Source of the DNA: a bacterium
GTDB lineage: Bacteria; Bdellovibrionota; Bdellovibrionia; Bdellovibrionales; UBA1609
Direction of reading: 5' to 3'
Assembly: GCA_021784635.1 (NCBI GenBank)
Contig: JAJYHS010000256.1
Location: 1-7,020, forward strand
Length of the DNA stretch: 7,020 nucleotides
Program-made: the position numbers and the translations under genes
Shown here: one piece after another, positions 1-5,441 of the stretch
Numbering within the stretch: the stretch's first letter is position 1
How the letters are laid out: every line of letters starts with the position of its first letter
Notes under the pieces: generated by a model
Databases searched by the model: none
What the model was told of the DNA's origin: nothing
What the model saw: the letters and a program-made list of their open reading frames with translations, nothing else

Positions 1-455
1 TGGATCGATACTCGCCGAACAAAAGCGGATTCGAAGAGAGGTCGTCAGCAAGTCGCGACTTCGCAAACTCTAAAATGCCTTATATTCGCGCCTAGATAGA
101 TTTGAAATTGCTGGGGCACTTGACCATATGACAGATGCCTAAGAGCTGCACGCGACGTCGATTCTGGAGATATTAGCGTACGGGTATAGATTTTACCTGT
201 GTTTCAAAACATGCTTAATAAGCTGTACTACTACAGCCCATATAGGGACTTATAACTTTCGTAGTTACTTATAGCGTTTCGCCCATCTCAACTGTCAGGG
301 CGTTTCGCTCCAGACTTCTGGCCGTCGTGTTTAATCTGGAGTGCTCGTTCATTAAATATACGTCTCGTCCTTAAAATTTACCGCTGCCCCCGAATCCCGT
401 TCTCTCTCTTCTGCCTGAGCTGGCACTGACTTATTTCACGGTTTACCAATATTGT
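1..455. other. Gene-free region at the window start
   Basis: I see no convincing protein gene here. Stops are frequent in all frames, and the ATG-started frames I traced end within about 6 to 27 codons. No rRNA, tRNA, tmRNA, RNase P or SRP signature was recognised. The only local structure is a cluster of short direct and inverted repeats at 274-342. It could be a long intergenic or upstream regulatory region, decayed sequence, or the poor end of an assembled contig. The sequence alone does not decide between these. Confidence 0.6.
274..342. repeat. Cluster of short direct repeats and competing hairpins
   Basis: GCGTTTCGC occurs twice, at 274-282 and 300-308. CGCCC (280-284) is complementary to GGGCG (298-302). 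CGCTCCAGA (306-314) pairs with TCTGGAGTG (334-342) in nine pairs including one G-T wobble, around a 19-base loop. The same CCAGA (310-314) could instead pair with TCTGG at 317-321 in a tight hairpin, so two mutually exclusive structures are possible. No U-run follows, so it is not an obvious terminator. Its function is unknown, and chance pairing in a short stretch cannot be excluded. Confidence 0.3.
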
Positions 456-560
456 TTATTGAAACGGACCTAATGGCATTGCTTTGTCGCTAACAGGTAA
501 TTTCTTTATCTTGATGGCGGTTGTGCCGTCGTCGTCCAGCTCGTAGGTGCCATCGGTCAT
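456..560 (-). CDS. Possible 34-residue small protein, unrecognised
   Basis: An ATG at 560 (minus strand) opens a 34-codon frame ending in TAA at 456, with an in-frame TAA two codons before the start. The peptide begins MTDGTYELDDDGTTAIK, so it has an acidic first half followed by a lysine-rich patch, with no signal peptide or membrane segment. The first half favours codons ending in C or G (GAC, GGC, ACC, GCC, ATC, AAG), which looks more coding-like than the surrounding sequence. No good Shine-Dalgarno is visible; there is only a weak GAG about 11 bases upstream. It would be divergent from the dehydrogenase gene if that gene starts at 610. I recognise no family. It could be a true small gene, the remnant of a longer one, or chance. 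Confidence 0.25.
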   Translation of the reverse strand: MTDGTYELDDDGTTAIKIKKLPVSDKAMPLGPFQ

Positions 561-609
561 GCAAGTTTACTCTGTCGAAAGTTGCACAAAGCGGGTATAT
601 TCTTCAACA

Positions 610-2175
610 ATGTGCGCGAGAGTTTTGCACGATATTAAAGTTGCCCTCGACGACGAACTTGAAGAGAAATTGGCCTGGTTGTCGCCAGGATACGCTAACC
701 ATCGTATCCTCAAAAAGTCGATTGATGCGCGAAAACGCCATGACCCGCATTTTGTTTACACCGTCGAAGTTTATGCGAAAGACGAAGTTGTTCCGACGCG
801 CGAGTTCAAACTCGCCCCGGCGGAGTACCACGGTGAAAAGCCGCTTATCATCGGTGCGGGGCCGGCGGGTCTTTTCGCGGCCTTGAGATTTGTTGAGCGT
901 GGCGTGCCCTGTACGCTTCTCGAGCGCGGGTCGCAAGCAGAAGAGCGCTTGCTGAAAATCAACCGCTTTTGGCGGTATGGTGACCTCGATTTGAACAACA
1001 ACGTTTGTTTTGGCGAAGGTGGTGCGGGGCTTTACTCCGACGGTAAACTCATTACACGCATCAAATCGGATCACATCGAATACGTTATGAACAGACTCGT
1101 GCGTTTTGGTGCGCCAGCTGAGATTGAGTACACGGCCAATCCGCACGTGGGTTCGGACCGCATCAGAAGAGTGATTCCGCGTCTAAGGGGGTTTCTCGTA
1201 GCCAACGGTTGCGAAATTCACTTCGACACGGCCGTCACCGAATTTTTGTGCGAAAAAAGAGATGGCAAAACGTATTCGATGACCGGGGTTTCAACTGCGG
1301 ACGGTCGCAAATTTCACTCCGACAAAATAATTTTGGCCACCGGCCACTCGGCGGCTGATATCTTTGACCGGCTACACGAATCGCAAGTGTACATGGAGGG
1401 CAAAAGTTTTGCCGTCGGCCTTCGCATCGAACACCCGCAAAAGCTGATCAATGAAATTCAATATCGTGCGTGCGAATCGCATCCGAAGCTTGGCGCGGCT
1501 AATTATCGACTCGCCCACCATGACCACGAAGGTGATGTCGGGGTTTATAGCTTTTGCATGTGCCCCGGCGGATACGTTCTTTCGAGCGGTACCGAGAATC
1601 ACTCAGTCGTGTGTAATGGAATGAGCAATTATAATCGCGGCTCGAAATTCGCCAACAGCGCGATCGTTGTGAGTATCGACTCCGCCAAAACCTTCGGCAC
1701 CGAAGATCTTTGGGCCGGTCTTAAATTCCGCGCAATGCTTGAACGCAATGCTTACGAAATGGTGATGTCAAAAGAAATTCCAGCGCAAAGACTTGTCGAC
1801 TTTTTAGAAGAGAGATCGGGCCCGGTACTGCCGTCATCGTCACCTTCGTTCGTGAAGGCTGCACCATTACATACTCTAATGCCACCCGCGCTTAGTGCTC
1901 ATTTCAAAAGAGGTATCGAAGAATTTGGCCGTAAGATGAAAGGTTTTATCTCTGAAGAAGCACAGCTTCACGCCGTAGAAACAAGAACGTCTTGCCCGAT
2001 TCGCATCACGCGAGACCGCGAAACTTTAGAGTCACTTTCGCACCGAGGGCTTTACCCCTGCGGCGAGGGCGCCGGATACGCCGGAGGCATCACCAGCGCC
2101 GCGTGCGACGGAATTCGGATTGCTGAAAAAATAATGGCGACCGAAGAAAGCGCGCCTCGAAATTTACTCGCATAA
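610..2175 (+). CDS. FAD-dependent dehydrogenase of the COG2509 type (NAD(P)/FAD-dependent oxidoreductase)
   Basis: This is a predicted cytoplasmic flavoprotein of 521 residues, a normal length for the family. After an N-terminal domain of about 75 residues comes the FAD-binding Rossmann motif GAGPAG (82-87), with the ribose-binding Glu at 105 in LLERG. Family signatures follow: FGEGGAGLYSDGK (134-146), ATGHSA (243-248), FCMCPGG (315-321), NGMS (336-339), TRTSCPIRITRD (458-469) and the closing GEGAGYAGG (485-493), typical of the second FAD contact. The family is widespread, but its substrate is not established; a redox role is inferred from the fold. The frame is open further upstream, to a GTG at 547 and an ATG at 559 (AGGTG nine bases before it). 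I chose ATG 610 because MCARVLHDIKVALDDE lines up with how family members usually begin, though no good ribosome binding site precedes it. The gene stands alone and is convergent with the lipoprotein gene. The family assignment is firm; the start is uncertain. Confidence 0.92.
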   Translation: MCARVLHDIKVALDDELEEKLAWLSPGYANHRILKKSIDARKRHDPHFVYTVEVYAKDEVVPTREFKLAPAEYHGEKPLIIGAGPAGLFAALRFVERGVPCTLLERGSQAEERLLKINRFWRYGDLDLNNNVCFGEGGAGLYSDGKLITRIKSDHIEYVMNRLVRFGAPAEIEYTANPHVGSDRIRRVIPRLRGFLVANGCEIHFDTAVTEFLCEKRDGKTYSMTGVSTADGRKFHSDKIILATGHSAADIFDRLHESQVYMEGKSFAVGLRIEHPQKLINEIQYRACESHPKLGAANYRLAHHDHEGDVGVYSFCMCPGGYVLSSGTENHSVVCNGMSNYNRGSKFANSAIVVSIDSAKTFGTEDLWAGLKFRAMLERNAYEMVMSKEIPAQRLVDFLEERSGPVLPSSSPSFVKAAPLHTLMPPALSAHFKRGIEEFGRKMKGFISEEAQLHAVETRTSCPIRITRDRETLESLSHRGLYPCGEGAGYAGGITSAACDGIRIAEKIMATEESAPRNLLA

Positions 2176-2234
2176 ACCATAAAATCCTTGCTTGAAATAT
2201 CCGTACTCACGTAAATCACTTTTGCCCATCTTAA

Positions 2235-2265
2235 GTTTGAAATGGCCGCCATCATGCGGTCAAAC
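2235..2265. terminator. Possible hairpin between convergent genes
   Basis: This lies in the 105-base gap between two converging genes. GTTTGA (2235-2240) is the exact complement of TCAAAC (2260-2265), and inside it CCGC (2246-2249) pairs with GCGG (2256-2259) around a CATCAT loop, leaving a five-base bulge. An alternative register pairs TGGCCGC (2243-2249) with GCGGTCA (2256-2262), with one wobble. Neither strand shows a strong T-run directly after the stem, so a classical intrinsic terminator is not proven. Position is the main argument for a termination role. Confidence 0.3.
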
Positions 2266-2280
2266 GAAGGTCGGCTTTTA

Positions 2281-3975
2281 CTATGGTGTAGAACCAAGAG
2301 GTTTAATATACCACTCATCAACAATCATGTCTCCATACCCGTAACCATTGGATGAAAATGTGCCATAAAGAATATCTGTATTCGGGTCGAAGAAAAAACT
2401 GCCATTGCCTCTCATCGATGGGCAATTATTGCTAGTATTGGCCGCCGCCTGCCAATTCGGGAATTCCCAAAATGAATAAGGGTTGATGCTATAAACTGGA
2501 ATTGATCCTTGTTCAGCCTGATAAATCTGTTTGAGATCGTAGGCCGTTATTTGGACACGACTATAATGTTTTGTGTCAGGTGAAATCGGCGTGTCGTTAC
2601 TGCCGCTTGCATTTACATTGCAACCGGTACCGCGCGCTTCGTTTGGTCCGTACTGATGCACACTGATATATATTAATGAACGAGTTCCTGGAACAATAAA
2701 ACCATAACCCATGGGGCCGTCGTATTCGCTGAAATAGTTATCGCCCATCGGATTAAAAGTAACAGTTGTGGAACATCCGCCTGCCGGACAATTCGTGAGC
2801 GCGGGGAATGACGTGCAACCCGTTACGCCATTGTAGCACGTAAAAAGTGCGTCCGGGACACTTGCATTGTTGAGTGTCATGTGAACAAGACGGGTCTCAC
2901 CGTCACTGAATTTTATTTGGTACGGCCCATCTGATGCTCTGGTATTACATCCGGCAAATCCTGAGGTAAGAACAACGTTGGTCGTCCCGTTCTTTGGCGC
3001 AGCAGTCAGCGTTGCGGTACAACCATTCGTGCCTGACAGTGGCAGCGGACCAGTGAGATTGCGGTAACTCAATTCGTATTTATTAGGATCTCTTGAAAGT
3101 CCATCGTAATAGTAATCAAGCCCCTCTTTGACCGGGATTGAGCCACCCGACGAGTTGTATTCTCCGCAGTTAAAAGTTGCGAACCCAAACCCATTGATGG
3201 CATTTGATTGTATGGCTAGGTCTGGACCATTGACTTCGTAGCATGGGCCCCCCAAGTATGGGCGCCATATCGGCGGCACAATGCCAAGCGCGCCGGCAAA
3301 ATATCGCTGGGTACATTGTTTTGATGTTCCAGAAAGGCACGGAGCAGAAGCCGAATTGACGACGCCCCAATTTGAGAGATTTTGGTTCGCACCGAGTATA
3401 AAACCGTTGGCACCATTTCGTGTGTCATAAAAGGGCGCCACAGAAATGTACAGCTTGCCATTGTAAACAAGTGACCCTTGAAGTGAACAATAGGTATTAG
3501 AAGCGGCTTGACCACAATTCAATATTGGCGTGCCACTGGCATTAACTGGTATTATCGGTTGGGTGATAATAGTCGCTGTACCATTTGAACCATCGTATGC
3601 GGGTGTTCCGGAGAGACTGGGGATTTGGATCGCTCCCAATGCGCCGGAGTCGCTATTTCCGCTATTATAATAGTAAAGTCCAGTAAGATACATTGTCGTC
3701 CCATTGACAGACATTGCCCCGCCGCCATAACTGAACTCCTGGTTTCCCGAGCCTGGTGGAACTTTAAAAGACCCTAAAAATGTCATTGAGAGATTTTGGG
3801 ATTGTACGAGCGGTAAACTCAATGGGTTTGTTGATCCGCTAGATGTACTAGCCAATGAGGCATTTTGACTGGACACAGACTGGAAGCCGCCCGAACAATT
3901 GTCAAAAAGAAAAAATGGTATGATTAATACCAAAATCATTTTTATCGATTTGTAAATACTAACTCGTGATGACAC
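2281..3975 (-). CDS. Large cysteine-rich secreted protein, probable lipoprotein, unknown function
   Basis: A 564-residue exported protein. The N-terminus has basic residues (Arg4, Lys9, Lys12), a hydrophobic stretch (about 13-24), then FDNC with Cys27. This looks like a lipoprotein signal peptide with a non-canonical box (Phe-Asp-Asn before Cys), followed by a Ser/Thr/Gly/Asn-rich linker (28-60). The mature part is rich in Gly, Asn, Ser and Tyr. It contains recurring short beta-type segments such as FLGSFKVP, GGGAMSVNGTTMYLTG, GSLVYNGKLYISVAP and GYGFIVPGTRSLIYISVH, suggesting a beta-propeller-like shell. A Cys-rich stretch at about 310-402 looks inserted. Besides Cys27 there are 14 cysteines (154, 163, 213, 221, 245, 270, 319, 343, 380, 387, 396, 401, 452, 518), an even number consistent with disulfides. 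No catalytic motif is recognised. GTG at 3975 is chosen because AAGGA sits seven bases upstream and because starting at Met13 would lose the basic n-region. Probably located at the outer membrane or cell surface; role unknown. Confidence 0.85.
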   Translation of the reverse strand: MSSRVSIYKSIKMILVLIIPFFLFDNCSGGFQSVSSQNASLASTSSGSTNPLSLPLVQSQNLSMTFLGSFKVPPGSGNQEFSYGGGAMSVNGTTMYLTGLYYYNSGNSDSGALGAIQIPSLSGTPAYDGSNGTATIITQPIIPVNASGTPILNCGQAASNTYCSLQGSLVYNGKLYISVAPFYDTRNGANGFILGANQNLSNWGVVNSASAPCLSGTSKQCTQRYFAGALGIVPPIWRPYLGGPCYEVNGPDLAIQSNAINGFGFATFNCGEYNSSGGSIPVKEGLDYYYDGLSRDPNKYELSYRNLTGPLPLSGTNGCTATLTAAPKNGTTNVVLTSGFAGCNTRASDGPYQIKFSDGETRLVHMTLNNASVPDALFTCYNGVTGCTSFPALTNCPAGGCSTTVTFNPMGDNYFSEYDGPMGYGFIVPGTRSLIYISVHQYGPNEARGTGCNVNASGSNDTPISPDTKHYSRVQITAYDLKQIYQAEQGSIPVYSINPYSFWEFPNWQAAANTSNNCPSMRGNGSFFFDPNTDILYGTFSSNGYGYGDMIVDEWYIKPLGSTP

Positions 3976-3982
3976 TTAACAA

Positions 3983-3987
3983 TCCTT
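3983..3987 (-). promoter_or_regulatory. Ribosome binding site that fixes the GTG start of the lipoprotein gene
   Basis: AAGGA on the minus strand lies seven bases before the GTG at 3975. No comparable site precedes the in-frame ATG at codon 13, which would also give a signal peptide without its positive n-region. This supports the GTG start. Confidence 0.65.
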
Positions 3988-4049
3988 TTTAAAATTTTTC
4001 ACACTGGCCTTGTGGCAAAACAGATGACACCGATTAAAAGTTCAACAAT

Positions 4050-4078
4050 ATTATCGGGATTTAATGCCGTTAATTTAA
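4050..4078 (-). promoter_or_regulatory. Weak candidate promoter for the lipoprotein gene
   Basis: On the minus strand, GATAAT (4055-4050) matches the sigma-70 -10 box at five of six positions. Seventeen bases upstream is TTAAAT (4078-4073), a poor -35 box with three matches. It would give a leader of roughly 65-70 bases before the GTG. The region is AT-rich, so a chance match is quite possible. Confidence 0.25.
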
Positions 4079-4093
4079 GTTGTAAGCCCCTAC

Positions 4094-4115
4094 TCAACTT
4101 TATAGGCAAAGTTGA
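4094..4115. repeat. Perfect 8-bp inverted repeat (stem-loop)
   Basis: TCAACTTT (4094-4101) and AAAGTTGA (4108-4115) are exact complements around the six-base loop ATAGGC. It lies between the KhpA-type gene and the lipoprotein gene, roughly 40 bases upstream of the candidate lipoprotein -10 box. The stem is AT-rich and no T-run follows, so an operator or leader hairpin is as likely as a terminator. Confidence 0.4.
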
Positions 4116-4132
4116 TGCCAAGTCGCCGCCAA

Positions 4133-4158
4133 AATTAATGGTGAAAAACCATTTAATT
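4133..4158 (-). terminator. Possible terminator hairpin after the KhpA-type gene
   Basis: On the minus strand, AATTAAATGGT and ACCATTAATT form a hairpin with one bulged base around a loop of mostly T. The stem is directly followed by a short T-run (ATTTT). It lies about 55 bases downstream of the KH gene stop. The stem is AT-rich, so it would be a weak intrinsic terminator, but its position between two same-strand genes fits. Confidence 0.4.
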
Positions 4159-4212
4159 GTCTCAATCTAAAACAACTTTCTTAATTTGGTGCTCGACAAC
4201 GGGATTTCACGT

Positions 4213-4458
4213 CTACTCGACAATTTCGAGGACACTTCTTTTTCGGAGTTTAGTACTTGCCGCATTTAAAATCGCACGCATAGATTGAGCCGTTCGGCCC
4301 TGCTTTCCGATAACTTTACCCAGATCTTCTTTGGCTACTCGAAGTTCAAACACGGTCGTTTGTTCACCCGCAATTTCATTTACTGCTACTTTATCTGGAT
4401 GATCCACGAGTGACCTTGCCATAAATTCAATTAAAGTTTTAAGATCTGAAGTTTCCAC
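4213..4458 (-). CDS. khpA: KH-domain RNA-binding protein, KhpA/YlqC type
   Basis: An 81-residue cytoplasmic protein, close to the usual 75-80 of KhpA. It is a single type II KH domain. An N-terminal helix ([19 protein letters not shown], 6-24) leads to the strand VFELRVA (36-42), then the RNA-binding GxxG loop GKQG (51-54) within [17 protein letters not shown], and the closing strand RSVLEIVE (74-81). KhpA proteins bind many RNAs, often as a complex with KhpB/Jag, and affect cell division or translation in Gram-positive bacteria; a general RNA-chaperone role here is inferred. The start is GTG at 4458, with AGGGG five bases upstream. In many genomes khpA sits beside rpsP and rimM; here it is flanked by a lipoprotein gene and, divergently, by a response regulator, so it has no ribosomal-operon context in this window. 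The family assignment is strong. Confidence 0.9.
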   Translation of the reverse strand: METSDLKTLIEFMARSLVDHPDKVAVNEIAGEQTTVFELRVAKEDLGKVIGKQGRTAQSMRAILNAASTKLRKRSVLEIVE

Positions 4459-4463
4459 AGCGC

Positions 4464-4505
4464 CCCCTAGTGAATCAGATTATTCCAGTAATGGCGAAAG
4501 TCCAA
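4464..4505 (-). promoter_or_regulatory. Ribosome binding site and tentative promoter of khpA
   Basis: On the minus strand, AGGGG (4468-4464) lies five bases before the GTG start and is a convincing ribosome binding site. Further upstream, AATAAT (4484-4479) resembles a -10 box and TTGGAC (4505-4500) a partial -35, but the 15-base spacing between them is short. The promoter part is weak. Confidence 0.35.
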
Positions 4506-4520
4506 GGCCGCCGGAGGTTA

Positions 4521-4535
4521 TGATCGAGTGATCGA
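4521..4535. repeat. Tandem 7-base direct repeat TGATCGA
   Basis: TGATCGA occurs at 4521-4527 and again at 4529-4535, separated by a single G, giving an eight-base period. It lies in the divergent region between khpA and the response regulator gene, about 65 bases upstream of the khpA start. It could be part of a protein-binding site or chance. Confidence 0.3.
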
Positions 4536-4620
4536 CAAAGCGCGACGTTCGGCGACGAAGAACGCCTATAAACAGAAATTGGATCGGATGATTCTTAAAT
4601 TAATTATGGATTTGAGGCGG

Positions 4621-4630
4621 CGAAATTTCG
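4621..4630. repeat. 10-bp perfect palindrome CGAAATTTCG
   Basis: A perfectly self-complementary decamer in the khpA/response-regulator divergent region, about 107 bases upstream of the regulator start. It is a candidate operator half of a two-site arrangement with the palindrome at 4681-4693, about 60 bases away, although the two sequences are unrelated. Confidence 0.3.
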
Positions 4631-4680
4631 GGAATTTAGACATTTTTCGGTAAATGTGAACCGTGGTATATATTTTAATG

Positions 4681-4693
4681 TTGCTTCAAGCAA
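4681..4693. promoter_or_regulatory. Candidate operator palindrome TTGCTTCAAGCAA
   Basis: TTGCTT and AAGCAA are exact complements around a single central C. The site ends 43 bases before the response regulator ATG and 13 bases before TATAAA at 4707-4712, which fits a -10 box. It therefore overlaps the expected -35 region, where no good -35 hexamer is visible, as is common at activator-dependent promoters. Binding of the regulator to its own promoter is an inference. Confidence 0.35.
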
Positions 4694-4706
4694 AGATCTC
4701 AGACAG

Positions 4707-4712
4707 TATAAA
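4707..4712 (+). promoter_or_regulatory. Tentative -10 box of the two-component operon
   Basis: TATAAA matches the -10 consensus at five of six positions and would start transcription about 20 bases before the ATG at 4737. A second AT-rich candidate, TATATT, lies at 4669-4674. Neither has a convincing -35. The ribosome binding site, AAAGA at 4726-4730, is weak. Confidence 0.25.
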
Positions 4713-4736
4713 TCTTAAATAATTTAAAGATAATTT

Positions 4737-5441
4737 ATGACCAATCGACATCGAATACTCATCATTGACGACGAATCGTATATTCGTGAATTTGTCTCAC
4801 AAGTTCTTTCGGAGAGGTACCAGGTCTTTCTCGCTAAAAACGGTCCGGACGGTTTGCGGGTAGCCCGCCAGATCAAACCCGACGCCATTGTTCTCGATAT
4901 TCTTATGACGGGGCAAGATGGTATCGAGACGTGCCGGGCTTTGCGCAAAGATCCAATTACATCCACTATCCCTGTTGTCATGTTATCGGCGTTGAATGAA
5001 CCGGAAAATAGAATCGAAGCCTTTTCGGCTGGTGCCGACGATTATGTTTCGAAACCTTTTCGCCCCGAAGAACTCCTTCTTAGGGTTGAAAATAAAGTCC
5101 AAACGTCGTCCAAGTTTGCGCTTGAAATGGCAGCGTCAAATTCGCGCAACTGTGGAGATATCTCAATTGATCTTCAAGAAGTGAAAGCTTCAATTGGCGG
5201 CGAAGTATTTGATATTGGTCCCATCGAATTTAAAATTCTAAGCCTACTGATTCGAAAGAGCGGCCAGCTTGTCAGTCGAGAAGAGATCGAAAACTTTGTT
5301 TGGTGCGACGGTCCGCCATCTGACCGAGCTTTAGACCCACATATCACGGCGCTACGAAAGAAATTGCTGGCGAGCCAATGCGAATTAAAAACCGTGTACG
5401 GATATGGGTTTTGTATAAAGGCTAGAACTACGAACGCATGA
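4737..5441 (+). CDS. OmpR/PhoB-family response regulator
   Basis: A 234-residue DNA-binding response regulator of normal length. The receiver domain (about 5-120) has the acidic pair Asp11-Asp12, the phospho-acceptor Asp54 in IVLDILM, the switch Ser84 in MLSAL, and Lys106 in YVSKPF. The C-terminal winged-helix effector (about 140-230) has the family pattern: a GPIEFKILSLLIRKSGQLVSR helix region (161-181), ALDPHITALRKKL (198-210, recognition helix), and the closing hairpin TVYGYGF (219-225). On phosphorylation by its kinase it should dimerise and bind direct-repeat or palindromic DNA. The stop overlaps the start of the kinase gene by four bases (ATGA), so the pair is almost certainly co-transcribed and translationally coupled. 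The regulon cannot be read from this window; palindromes upstream hint at self-regulation. Confidence 0.93.
   Translation: MTNRHRILIIDDESYIREFVSQVLSERYQVFLAKNGPDGLRVARQIKPDAIVLDILMTGQDGIETCRALRKDPITSTIPVVMLSALNEPENRIEAFSAGADDYVSKPFRPEELLLRVENKVQTSSKFALEMAASNSRNCGDISIDLQEVKASIGGEVFDIGPIEFKILSLLIRKSGQLVSREEIENFVWCDGPPSDRALDPHITALRKKLLASQCELKTVYGYGFCIKARTTNA

Noticed and set aside
25..38. tRNA T-loop-like sequence (TTCGAATCCGC on the minus strand)
   Set aside because: The flanking bases do not form the five-pair T stem, and no acceptor, anticodon or D arm is found around it.
269..352. 27-codon minus-strand frame starting at an ATG
   Set aside because: Too short, no ribosome binding site at proper distance, overlaps the repeat cluster, and the peptide has no recognisable feature.
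521..886. 121-codon plus-strand frame overlapping the dehydrogenase start
   Set aside because: Arg/Ser-rich, low-complexity product in a different frame from the confirmed flavoprotein; no motif.
604..1146. 180-codon open frame antisense to the dehydrogenase gene
   Set aside because: It lies wholly opposite a gene with clear family motifs, and its product has no recognisable domain; it is a shadow of coding bias.
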